Assembly (NCBI GenBank): GCA_945957305.1
Contig: CAMFLN010000034.1
Location: 1 to 11,020 of the forward strand
Direction: 5' to 3'
Origin: an uncultured Planctomycetaceae bacterium
GTDB lineage: Bacteria > Planctomycetota > Planctomycetia > Pirellulales > JACPPG01
Length of the DNA: 11,020 bases
Shown here: positions 1 through 6,431 of the stretch, one piece after another
Layout of the letters: each line of letters opens with the position of its first letter
How positions within the stretch are numbered: position 1 is the first letter of the stretch
Program-made: the position numbers and the translations under genes
Notes under the pieces: model-generated
Told to the model about the DNA's origin: nothing
The model's input: the letters and a program-made list of their open reading frames with translations, nothing else
Database searches by the model: none

Positions 1-856
1 CACCTGTGTCGTGCTGGCCGCGCTGTTGTGGAGCACGAATGGACTCTTCGTGAAGTCCACCGTCTTTGCCGACTGGCCGGCGGAAACGCGCGGCATCTTG
101 CTGGCATTTTGGCGTGCCTTGTTCGCCGGAGCTTTGCTGCTGCCGTTCGTGCGTCGTCCCCGTTGGGAATGGCGCTTGGCTCCAATGGCGCTCGCCTTTA
201 CCGCGATGAACGTCTCGTTCTTGCAATCGATGACGTTAACCACGGCCGCGAACGCAATCTGGCTCCAGAGCACGGCGCCCTTGTGGGTGTTTCTGTGCGG
301 ACTGACCCTGTATCGCGATGTGCGCGATCGGCGCGATTTGTTTCCGCTGGTTTGCGGATTGGCTGGAGCTGCGATCATTTTGTCATTCGAGCTGCGCGCC
401 AACAGCCTTGGTTCTCGCGCCGGCATTGGTGTCATGCTCGGTTTGCTGTCGGGCGTCTGCTATGCCGGAGTCGTCGTCTCGATGCGCATGCTGCGCGCCC
501 ATGGCGGTGCATTCCTGGTAGCGCTGAATCACCTGGTGGCCGCGGCGCTATTGGCTCCTTACTGCTGGCACCTGGCGCAGCCGGTCAGCGGCAAGCAATT
601 GCTGGTGCTCGCGGCCTTTGGCTTCTTTCAAATGGGAATCCCCTATCTGTTATTCGCGCGCGGCTTGCGCGAGATTTCCGGCCAGGAAGGGGCGGCACTC
701 GCGCTGCTAGAGCCCGTGTTGGTGCCGATCTGGGTCTTGATGATTCCCGGCGGAGAACACCCCGCCTGGTGGACGATCGCCGGCGGCGCGCTCATTCTGA
801 CCGGATTGATTGTGCGATACCTGCAAGCAGAGCGGATTGCCGAAAGTGAAAACTAA
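1..856 (+). CDS. EamA/DMT-superfamily membrane transporter, 5'-truncated by window edge
   Basis: Probable inner-membrane drug/metabolite-type exporter; the substrate cannot be told from sequence. The reading frame is open to the left edge, reading Thr-Cys-Val before a GTG at 11, so the true start probably lies outside the window. Roughly ten hydrophobic segments are visible in the remaining ~284 residues. They form two halves: LAALLWSTNGLFVK to about residue 125, then a second half from about residue 135 (GVMLGLLSGVCYAGVVVSM) to the end. This is the duplicated EamA layout. The LLWSTNGLFVK stretch in helix 1 and the ALALLEPVLVPIW segment in the second half are typical of the family. Length matches the usual ~290-300 residues, so only a few N-terminal residues are missing. 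It ends with a short hydrophilic tail and TAA. Family call is strong; function beyond transport is inference. Confidence 0.88.
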   Translation, partial: TCVVLAALLWSTNGLFVKSTVFADWPAETRGILLAFWRALFAGALLLPFVRRPRWEWRLAPMALAFTAMNVSFLQSMTLTTAANAIWLQSTAPLWVFLCGLTLYRDVRDRRDLFPLVCGLAGAAIILSFELRANSLGSRAGIGVMLGLLSGVCYAGVVVSMRMLRAHGGAFLVALNHLVAAALLAPYCWHLAQPVSGKQLLVLAAFGFFQMGIPYLLFARGLREISGQEGAALALLEPVLVPIWVLMIPGGEHPAWWTIAGGALILTGLIVRYLQAERIAESEN

Positions 857-884
857 CGCCATCGAATGGACACAATCAACGGGC

Positions 885-949
885 ACGGCGAGGGAGAAAG
901 GCGTTGCTTTGGGTAATTGGTACAACTACTGAACGCATTACCTCGCCGT
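885..949 (+). other. Nested inverted repeat (possible stem-loop) after the transporter gene
   Basis: ACGGCGAGG (885-893) is perfectly complementary to CCTCGCCGT (941-949). Nested inside, GCGTT (901-905) pairs with AACGC (932-936). The two stems could form an interrupted hairpin starting about 30 bases after the transporter stop. There is no T-tract, so a classical intrinsic terminator is not supported. It could be a transcript 3' end structure, or a leader element for the small gene at 1008. Confidence 0.35.
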
Positions 950-1007
950 CGAAGCTCCCACTTATTTGTGGTTCCCTGGTTCATGGTTCTAGCGGAGACC
1001 CAAACAG

Positions 1008-1220
1008 GTGCTCGCACTCCTTGTGGTCTTCGTACTGCTCGGCGCGCTTGTGTTCGCATTCACATCAAACCTGAGCATTGTGTGGCGCGCCGGCATTGCA
1101 GTTGCAGTTTGCCTCATTCCCTCAATCGCGTTGCTTGTATGGATTTTGAAAGTTGGCGACGCGCCGTTGCCCGGTGCGACTACGGTTGATCCCAAAGAGA
1201 TCACCTCACAGCAGGACTAG
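1008..1220 (+). CDS. Small two-helix membrane protein, unknown function
   Basis: A 70-residue protein with two hydrophobic helices, about residues 1-19 (LALLVVFVLLGALVFAF) and 27-47 (WRAGIAVAVCLIPSIALLVW). A hydrophilic tail of about 22 residues follows (DAPLPGATTVDPKEITSQQD), so it should sit in the inner membrane. An in-frame TAG at 990-992 leaves GTG at 1008 as the only sensible start. GCGGAG at 992-997 lies about ten bases upstream as a possible ribosome binding site. I do not recognise the family. Two facts favour coding: the protein is coherently amphipathic, and it ends just before a hairpin that separates it from the convergent kinase. The short length and absence of any recognisable motif keep confidence moderate. 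Confidence 0.55.
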   Translation: MLALLVVFVLLGALVFAFTSNLSIVWRAGIAVAVCLIPSIALLVWILKVGDAPLPGATTVDPKEITSQQD

Positions 1221-1262
1221 CACCTGCAATGCGAATCACCCAGGCGGACGAGTGAGCAAAGT

Positions 1263-1284
1263 AGACGCGGAACACCTCGCGTCT
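1263..1284. terminator. Hairpin between convergent genes, possible bidirectional terminator
   Basis: AGACGCG (1263-1269) pairs perfectly with CGCGTCT (1278-1284) around an 8-base loop. It lies between the small + gene ending at 1220 and the - kinase gene ending at 1290. On the minus strand the stem is followed by a mildly T-rich ACTTTGCTC; on the plus strand by TTCGGCTT. The position fits a shared terminator, but neither side has a strong T-tract. Confidence 0.5.
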
Positions 1285-1289
1285 TCGGC

Positions 1290-2942
1290 TTAGTGGGCGG
1301 CCACAGCGTCCACAGGCCTTTCGATTTGCTCCCACCATACTGCGGCCTGCTCGCGCGACCATTCTCCGGCCGAGCTGCATTCGTCCAACGCGCGCCCCAG
1401 GGCGGCGGCCGATTGATAGCGCTGCTCGGGGTCCTTGGCCAGCGAGCGCAGCACAACCTGTTCCAGATCGGCGGGCAGATCGGGACGGAAGCGCGAGGGG
1501 GGAATCACTTCATCGTGGGCGTGGGCGACCATCACCCGCATCGGATTTTGATTGTCGAACGGCGGCCGCCCGACGAGCAAGAAATAAGCCACGGCTCCCA
1601 GCGAGTAAATGTCGCTACGCGCGTCCGGTTCGGTTTCTCCTAACGCTTGCTCGGGCGACATATACAAAGGTGAGCCGGTGATCGAACCGTCCTGTGTCAG
1701 TTGCACCGACGGCGCATCGGCCCCGGCCTTCGCCAGGCCAAAATCGAGCAACTTGGCCACGTCATGCACGCCGCCACGCTGAGCCGCGAAGATGTTTCCT
1801 GGCTTGATGTCGCGATGCACTAAACCCAGCGCGTGCGCTTCGCGCAACGCGTCGCACGCTTGGGTCAGCAGGTAGATCACGCGCTCCGGCGGCAACGGTC
1901 CGTAACGCTCGACCAGGTCGGCCAGGCTCAAGCCGGGCAGATATTCCATCACGTAGTAGAACGTGCCGTCATCCGTGCTGCCATAATCGAAGATCTCGAC
2001 GGTATTCCAATGCGACAGCCGTGCCGTGGCGCGCACTTCACGCTCGAAGCGCGCGAGCGCTCTTGGGTCGTGTGCCTTGCCGGGGCGAATAACCTTGATC
2101 GCGCACGGCCGCTTCATCAGCTGGTGCTCGGCCAGGTAGACTTCGCCCATGCCGCCGGCGCCAATTAAGTTGCGCAGGCGATATTGACCGACCTGCTTGG
2201 CCTCGAAGGCCTCGCGACGCAAGCTACCGATCATGTACGTGCCGTAGACGCTGGACCCATATCCGGCCGCCATGAACAGGACCACGTACGAGATTTCGTT
2301 GAACAGCGCCTCGGGCGAAAGCCCTTCGTACATCCAACCGTCGAACAGCATCACCACCAGGGGAGCCGCGGCCATAAAACCGATGATCACGGCCGCCCGG
2401 CGCCACGACGTGGGAATGTAGATCGCATAGGTGTACATCAAGCAAAACCAGATGCCGACCGGATTGTACGGCACATGGTTCACCGCGAGTTGGATGCAAT
2501 TGGCATAATGCTGGACAAAGGCGAAGAACAATGCCGTGAGGCCAAAGATAACCATCTCGGCCACGCGCAGGGCGCGCAGCGACAGGTTGCAGCGCCAACA
2601 AAGCTTGTAGCTCACCAGCGCCAGCACAACGACGTGAAACAGGTGGAACCAGTTGAGAAAGCGCTCCCCCTTTTCCAGCGGATCGCCGAAATCGAGCCCC
2701 CGGTAAAGGAGCGTGCGAATCAAGAAGGCCAGCGAACCGAGACACAAAACCACCGCCGCGGCACGCAGACGGGTCCGCAGCAGCAGCCGCGTCTCGCCCG
2801 ACAGGCCCGGACCGCTTCCCTCAACCAGGGCCACGTGCGGATTAATCTCGGGCGCGGGGCTTCCCAAAGAGCCACGCTGAGCCGAGTCGAGCGTCGCGTC
2901 GACCGCCGGGAATACTGGCGAGTTTTGCTGGCGGCTATTCAT
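1290..2942 (-). CDS. Membrane-anchored serine/threonine protein kinase (Hanks type)
   Basis: A 550-residue kinase that should phosphorylate Ser/Thr on cytoplasmic targets. Residues 1-55 are a hydrophilic N-terminus. Six hydrophobic segments follow, at about 61-79, 99-115, 125-145, 161-178, 183-199 and 217-238. The kinase domain runs from about 254 to 520. All key kinase elements are present: glycine loop IGAGGMGEV (260-268), ATP-binding Lys283 in CAIKVI, helix-C Glu302, catalytic HRDIKPGN (376-383, Asp378), DFG (400-402), SPE in place of APE (429-431) and Asp444 in DARSDIYSLG. It should therefore be active. ATG at 2942 was chosen over an upstream in-frame TTG at 2978; neither has a strong ribosome binding site. 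The order (membrane part first, kinase at the C-terminus) is the reverse of the usual PknB layout of kinase, one helix, then external sensor. What the membrane region senses is unknown. Confidence 0.93.
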   Translation of the reverse strand: MNSRQQNSPVFPAVDATLDSAQRGSLGSPAPEINPHVALVEGSGPGLSGETRLLLRTRLRAAAVVLCLGSLAFLIRTLLYRGLDFGDPLEKGERFLNWFHLFHVVVLALVSYKLCWRCNLSLRALRVAEMVIFGLTALFFAFVQHYANCIQLAVNHVPYNPVGIWFCLMYTYAIYIPTSWRRAAVIIGFMAAAPLVVMLFDGWMYEGLSPEALFNEISYVVLFMAAGYGSSVYGTYMIGSLRREAFEAKQVGQYRLRNLIGAGGMGEVYLAEHQLMKRPCAIKVIRPGKAHDPRALARFEREVRATARLSHWNTVEIFDYGSTDDGTFYYVMEYLPGLSLADLVERYGPLPPERVIYLLTQACDALREAHALGLVHRDIKPGNIFAAQRGGVHDVAKLLDFGLAKAGADAPSVQLTQDGSITGSPLYMSPEQALGETEPDARSDIYSLGAVAYFLLVGRPPFDNQNPMRVMVAHAHDEVIPPSRFRPDLPADLEQVVLRSLAKDPEQRYQSAAALGRALDECSSAGEWSREQAAVWWEQIERPVDAVAAH

Positions 2943-3171
2943 CGATATCACACGAAGTGTCCCTGCCGCGCGGTGCAATTGCTGGGTTAATCATACTCGC
3001 CGCCGCCCAGCGTAGCGCCGTCGAATTCCCGTGCTTTTTACGATCTCACAGCGAAATTCCTGGCACGGGAGCTACCTGTACTACCATTCGCCGACCGCGC
3101 TGGTTTCTTGCGCTCTACGAAAGCCACGCCCCCATTGTTTCGAAGTCGGCAGCCTTCCTAAGGTTGCCGCC

Positions 3172-3190
3172 GGAGAAAAAAAATTTCTCC
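3172..3190. other. A-rich inverted repeat
   Basis: GGAGAAA (3172-3178) and TTTCTCC (3184-3190) are perfectly complementary around an AAAAA loop. It lies between two minus-strand genes, about 160 bases after the methyltransferase-like gene ends. It could act as a weak terminator or a protein-binding site. The even spread of A and T and the absence of a following T-tract argue against a strong intrinsic terminator. Confidence 0.35.
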
Positions 3191-3212
3191 CACGTCACAC
3201 TCCATCTTTGCT

Positions 3213-3256
3213 AGCGGGGGGGTACCCTGCCGCGCAAAGTCCCAGAGCGGGGGGGT
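3213..3256. repeat. 11-bp direct repeat AGCGGGGGGGT, two copies
   Basis: AGCGGGGGGGT occurs at 3213-3223 and again at 3246-3256, a 33-bp step, each with a run of seven G. Two G-runs are too few for a standard four-tract G-quadruplex. The 33-bp step is close to three helical turns, as expected for paired protein-binding sites, but no known operator was recognised. Confidence 0.45.
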
Positions 3257-3351
3257 GAGCACAACGCCTGCATCGAAGGAGAGACGCCGCTAGTGCGACA
3301 GGTTCGCCAAGAGAACGAGAGAAGCAGCAAACGCGCTGCGAGGCCGGCAGC

Positions 3352-3915
3352 TCAGGCAGCGCGCCGGCGCTGCGAGGTTGAGGCTGCCAGCTGGCGGACT
3401 TCGATCCGCGTGACGTGCTTGTAGGGCGCTTCCTCCTTGTCGGAGACGGGCTCTTGCACGAAGACCTGCGACCGATCTTCCAGCAAGCGATCGATGTAGG
3501 GCCAGGCCTTGGCCAGTGTCGCACGATCTTGATCGCCGGCGATTACCACCAGGTCAGCTACGCCCAGCATGTTGACGGCCCGTGACAATGCTGCATAAGC
3601 GTCGCCGGGCAGCAAACGGATTTTGGCCCCTGTTGCCGCCAAGGTGCGATGGGCCATTTTTAGCGGCAAGCCTGTACCGTCTTGCGCGGGGCGCAATTCG
3701 AATAGATCGATCCCGGTGTAAAACACTTGTTCGGCTCCGCCCGCCGCGGACGCGATCTCGATCATGCGCGTGGCGCGGTCGGCCGTACCCACCCCGACCT
3801 CAACGATCCGCCGCAGACTGTGCCGGCGAATCGCCTGATAAATGGGGCGGTAAGCTGCCGGACGTGATAACCGCGTCAGAAACAGGCAGCGCAAGCGAAC
3901 CGAGTTGAACCACAT
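3352..3915 (-). CDS. Small class I SAM-dependent methyltransferase-like protein
   Basis: A 187-residue soluble protein. Residues 38-43 (VEVGVG, followed by TADRA) match the glycine-rich motif I that binds S-adenosylmethionine after strand 1. The acidic residue in YTGIDLFE (Asp70) fits the ribose-binding end of strand 2. LLPGDAY (around 104) and ADLVVIAGDQD (120-130) fit the later strands of a Rossmann-like fold. The N-terminus, MWFNSVRLRCLFLTRLSRP, is basic and hydrophobic and might associate with the membrane. The C-terminus is Arg-rich (SQRRRAA). ATG at 3915 was chosen over an in-frame GTG at 3930, with GGGA about ten bases upstream. It is shorter than most complete methyltransferases and no substrate-binding domain is visible, so the acceptor is unknown. 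Fold call is fair; catalytic activity is inference. Confidence 0.75.
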   Translation of the reverse strand: MWFNSVRLRCLFLTRLSRPAAYRPIYQAIRRHSLRRIVEVGVGTADRATRMIEIASAAGGAEQVFYTGIDLFELRPAQDGTGLPLKMAHRTLAATGAKIRLLPGDAYAALSRAVNMLGVADLVVIAGDQDRATLAKAWPYIDRLLEDRSQVFVQEPVSDKEEAPYKHVTRIEVRQLAASTSQRRRAA

Positions 3916-4282
3916 AGTACTTCGTCCCACAACCTTTCGGTGGCAGAAGGAGAATCGCCCCAGGCGATGCGTTCGGGCTCTCGGGTCGGCATCAACTGGC
4001 GGCGCTTGTCACAGACGTGCGAAGCAGAAAATCTTGCCGAGTTGTGACAAGTTGCGGCAGGATAACGTGCAGGCTGATACTTTTTTGTCGGCCACTCGGC
4101 GCAGAGGAGTCAAATCGAAATTAACGACGTTTCGCGACAACCTTCGCGGCATTCGACTGAATCGATTGCGGGGACCTGTTGCAGGGCGCACGCCGGTCTT
4201 CAAGCCAGCAACCGCGGTTGGTCGATACGGCGCGATGAAGTGGGCGCATGAGAACGCGGAGCAGGGTTCAGGCGGAATCCAT
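3916..4282. other. Divergent promoter region between methyltransferase-like and secreted-protein genes
   Basis: 367 bases between divergent starts. An open frame continues upstream of the secreted-protein gene to 3905, but it overlaps the other gene and has no signal-like start, so this stretch is treated as non-coding. It contains the CTTGTCACA/TGTGACAAG inverted repeat listed separately. No consensus -35/-10 pair was found for either gene. Confidence 0.55.
4005..4051. promoter_or_regulatory. 9-bp inverted repeat CTTGTCACA-N29-TGTGACAAG
   Basis: CTTGTCACA (4005-4013) and its exact reverse complement TGTGACAAG (4043-4051) flank 29 bases. The two centres are 38 bp apart, in the gap between divergent genes about 90 and 235 bases from their starts. 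The arms could be two regulator half-sites in opposite orientation or an RNA hairpin. The right arm also contains TTGT-G-ACAA, itself a small palindrome, which favours a DNA-binding site. Confidence 0.4.
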
Positions 4283-4888
4283 ATGCGTATCGTGTTGCTA
4301 GCTCTGTTAGTAACCGGCACCAGCGGACAGGTTGTGCTAGCACAACGCCCGGTGTCGCCCTCCGCGCCTGCCAGCACCTGGTCAGACGGCCCGCTGTTGG
4401 GGCCGGCGGTGAACACAGCTCCTGTCGTAAGCACGCCCCCTGCTGCTGCGCCCGGGCAACGCCCTGACTCTGCGCCGGTTGCCAGCGGACCGCAAGGCAA
4501 TCCGAGTTTGGAAGCGCCGATTATCAACATTCCCGACGTGGAAGAGCGCGTTCTGCCTCCTTCCGAGCAGGGTGGACGCAGCCAGAGCAAAAAGCTGCCG
4601 AAGCTCTTTCGCTTGCCCAAGCCTAACGGCGATAGCGGCGCAACGTCGAGTGGCAAGTCGTTCATGAATCGTTGGAAAAAGAACCCTCTCGACGAAGCGC
4701 CTCTGGCCTCGCCCGAGGTTAGCGGTGTGACGCCGCTCGATGAACGGCAAGTGTCGGCCGGTTCTGCGACGGCCAAAAAATCGACAAACACCCGGCGGTA
4801 TGGCCCCTTGGAGATCCTTCCCAAAACCAAGGAAGGGGATCGTACGGGAAATCCCTTCTCGATTCGCCGCCCCGTTTTGGCGTGGTGA
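4283..4888 (+). CDS. Secreted Pro/Ala-rich protein, unknown function
   Basis: A 201-residue protein with a clear Sec signal peptide. MRIVLLALLV begins the hydrophobic core and cleavage is likely after VVLA (residue 20), leaving QRPVS as the mature N-terminus. No Cys lies at the cleavage site, so it is not a lipoprotein. Residues 22-75 are rich in Pro, Ala and Ser and probably disordered. A short conserved-looking patch, IINIPDVEERVLPPSE, spans about 80-95. Residues 103-135 are very basic (KKLPKLFRLPK; NRWKKN), and the C-terminus is basic (SIRRPVLAW). ATG at 4283 was preferred to upstream in-frame starts because it gives the signal peptide and has GGCGGA about seven bases upstream. I recognise no enzyme or fold. 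The composition suggests an extracytoplasmic linker or surface-associated protein, which is inference only. A long open frame on the opposite strand is a shadow. Confidence 0.72.
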   Translation: MRIVLLALLVTGTSGQVVLAQRPVSPSAPASTWSDGPLLGPAVNTAPVVSTPPAAAPGQRPDSAPVASGPQGNPSLEAPIINIPDVEERVLPPSEQGGRSQSKKLPKLFRLPKPNGDSGATSSGKSFMNRWKKNPLDEAPLASPEVSGVTPLDERQVSAGSATAKKSTNTRRYGPLEILPKTKEGDRTGNPFSIRRPVLAW

Positions 4889-4936
4889 ATATGACACCGC
4901 GGTGATTCAGTACTTGCTGTGCTAGCAGCAGTGATG

Positions 4937-4954
4937 CGCAGAGACATCTCTGCG
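4937..4954 (+). terminator. Perfect hairpin after the secreted-protein gene
   Basis: CGCAGAGA (4937-4944) and TCTCTGCG (4947-4954) are exact complements with only two bases between them. In practice this gives a 7-bp stem with an ACAT loop. It starts 49 bases after the upstream stop codon, where a terminator would be expected. No T-tract follows (GCTAAAGCTG), so it may be a transcript-end stabiliser or a DNA site rather than a true intrinsic terminator. Confidence 0.42.
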
Positions 4955-5232
4955 GCTAAAGCTGAATACCGGCAGAAGGACTCGCGCTCTCACAGAATCT
5001 TCATAAATTAAACGCCAGCAGCAAGAGCGCTTCGAGCAAGCAGTCTGCCATTGAATCAAGCGTGAGAGGCGGACGCTCGCCTGGCCTGAAATAACGCTCG
5101 TTCGGAGCTTACACCTCTCAGGTGGGAGTTGTCACTTCGGGTTAGGAATTGACCAATGCGCCGCTGGTGTGTTAATTTCCCCCCGCCCGTGTGGCTTCGC
5201 CTAGCGCCTGCCGTACGCTTCCTGGTAACGGC

Positions 5233-5238
5233 TATAAT
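5233..5238 (+). promoter_or_regulatory. Candidate -10 box TATAAT for the FabH-like gene
   Basis: A perfect TATAAT lies 41 bases before the GTG start at 5280. Transcription from it would begin around 5245 and give a leader of about 35 bases. The -35 position at 17-bp spacing reads GCCGTA, a poor match, so this is a partial promoter call. Confidence 0.4.
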
Positions 5239-5279
5239 GCGTGAGGCACCTGCATCTTTAGAGCCCGACGAGATTACCG

Positions 5280-6374
5280 GTGAAATACGCAGCAATCGGA
5301 CCTATCTCGGTTTACTTGCCGGAAACCGTCGAAACGAATGACGATCTACGTCGCATGTACCCCAAGTGGGACATGGATTTGATCTACTCCAAGACCGGCA
5401 TTCGCGCCCGACATATCGCGGCGGCGGATCAATGTGCTTCGGACCTGGGCGTGGCGGCGGCGGAAAAGCTGTTCGCCGAACACGCGATCGATCGGGCATC
5501 GATCGACTTCCTGCTGCTGTGCACGCAAACGCCCGACTATCCGTTGCCCACCACGTCGTGCCTGATGCAAGACCGGCTGGGCTTGCGCACCTCGATCGGC
5601 GCGCTGGACTTCAATCTCGGTTGCTCAGGCTTCGTGTATGGCATGTCGCTGGCCGATGGATTAATTCGCAGCGGCGCCGCGCAGCGCGTCCTGCTGGTGA
5701 CTGCCGAGACATACTCGAAATACATCTCGCCGGATGATCGCAGCTTGCGCACGATTTTTGGCGACGGCGCAGCTGCGACGTTGGTCGAGGCGGCAGATCG
5801 CCCTTCACTTTCGGCGTTTCGCTTTGGCACCGATGGCGCGGGGGCCGATACGCTGATGGTCAGTAAAGGAGGCGCACGTCGCGCAGCCGACGCGCTCAAG
5901 CCGCGCAAACGTCAGCGGTGGACGAGTCCGCTTTTTATGGACGGCCCCGCCCTAGTGGACTTCACGGTCGAGCACATTCCGCAGATGGTGGAAGAGATCC
6001 TGGAAACCGAGAAGGTGCCGCGCGAGGAGATTGATTTCTACCTCATGCACCAGGCCACGCACTTGATGCTCGCCCGGCTGCGCGAGCGGATGGACGTCGA
6101 CGAAGAGCATCTGCCCCTGGCACTGGAAAACTGCGGGAACACTGTTTCTTCGACATTGCCGATCTTGCTAAACGACCTGCGCACCAGCGGCCGACTGCGT
6201 CCCGGAGCGCGTTCGCTTTTGGTCGGTTTTGGCGTGGGTCTTTCTTGGGCCGGCTGCCTATGGACCGAAACCTGGCAAGCCAAGGGCGCCGCCGCCGGAC
6301 ATGCAGCCGCCGGAGTCAACGCGCCCGGAGAAGTGCATGACAGCGGCGATGATGCTGAAAAGCAAGCGGCGTAA
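5280..6374 (+). CDS. 3-oxoacyl-ACP synthase III (FabH-like ketoacyl synthase)
   Basis: A 364-residue cytosolic thiolase-fold enzyme. FabH-type enzymes condense an acyl-CoA primer with malonyl-ACP to start fatty-acid synthesis. The catalytic triad is complete: Cys115 in NLGCSGFVYG, His257 in LMHQAT and Asn287 in ENCGNTVSS. Other family marks are WDMDLIYSKTGIRARHIA near the N-terminus, GDGAAATLVE (161-170) and the C-terminal GFGVGLSWAG (316-325). The GTG start is forced by an in-frame TAG at 5259-5261; the ribosome binding site is weak (GAGA at 5270-5273). The enzyme core ends near residue 330, and residues 331-364 form an Ala/Gly- and acid-rich tail beyond the usual end. It converges with fabI. 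It may be housekeeping FabH or a paralog that loads a different primer or makes a special lipid; the sequence alone does not decide, so no symbol is given. Confidence 0.93.
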   Translation: MKYAAIGPISVYLPETVETNDDLRRMYPKWDMDLIYSKTGIRARHIAAADQCASDLGVAAAEKLFAEHAIDRASIDFLLLCTQTPDYPLPTTSCLMQDRLGLRTSIGALDFNLGCSGFVYGMSLADGLIRSGAAQRVLLVTAETYSKYISPDDRSLRTIFGDGAAATLVEAADRPSLSAFRFGTDGAGADTLMVSKGGARRAADALKPRKRQRWTSPLFMDGPALVDFTVEHIPQMVEEILETEKVPREEIDFYLMHQATHLMLARLRERMDVDEEHLPLALENCGNTVSSTLPILLNDLRTSGRLRPGARSLLVGFGVGLSWAGCLWTETWQAKGAAAGHAAAGVNAPGEVHDSGDDAEKQAA

Positions 6375-6431
6375 TCGTGACGCAGTCGCCGGCGAGCCCC
6401 GCGGCTAGATCCCCAATGACCGCACGGCGTT
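6375..6431. other. 57-bp convergent spacer with weak hairpins
   Basis: Between the two convergent fatty-acid genes lies a 10-bp palindrome, TCGCCGGCGA (6386-6395), followed by a 4-bp stem AGCC-CCGC-GGCT. At the edge, GCGT-TTT-ACGC (6427-6437) overlaps the fabI stop codon and is followed by TTT. None is a strong terminator, so read-through and antisense transcription between the pair are possible. Confidence 0.4.

Larger units (their letters stand above)
2943..3351. other. Non-coding spacer upstream of the kinase gene
   Basis: 409 bases with no convincing gene. It should hold the kinase promoter and the 3' end of the methyltransferase-like gene. On the minus strand a TATGAT box lies at 2995-2990, about 48 bases before the kinase ATG, but no good -35 element is seen. 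The rest holds a 19-base hairpin (3172-3190) and a direct repeat with G7 runs (3213-3256), both listed separately. Short open frames across this stretch on either strand look like chance. Confidence 0.5.
4889..5279. other. Non-coding spacer before the FabH-like gene
   Basis: 391 bases with no supportable gene. Near the left end lie a 10-bp palindrome CACCGCGGTG (4895-4904) and an 18-base hairpin (4937-4954). Near the right end lies a TATAAT box (5233-5238). A small inverted repeat, CACCT-ctc-AGGTG, sits at 5112-5124. The middle shows nothing recognisable. Confidence 0.55.

Noticed and set aside
2184..2990. 268-codon plus-strand open frame opposite the kinase gene
   Set aside because: It mirrors a gene with complete kinase motifs; the translation is rich in His, Arg and Gln with no recognisable domain, as expected from an antisense shadow.
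3061..3077. TGGCACG resembling the -24 part of a sigma-54 promoter
   Set aside because: The GC doublet required ten bases after the GG is absent (the position reads AC), and the site is on the plus strand while both neighbouring genes are on the minus strand.
3333..3377. Repeated GCGCTGCGAGG and a GC-rich hairpin (3356-3373) as a terminator
   Set aside because: The hairpin lies inside the last codons of the methyltransferase-like gene, where Arg/Ala codons in GC-rich DNA produce such symmetry, and no T-tract follows.
4009..4947. 312-codon open frame on the minus strand opposite the secreted-protein gene
   Set aside because: Its translation is rich in Ser, Arg and Gly with no fold or motif, whereas the plus strand gives a proper signal peptide and ribosome binding site.
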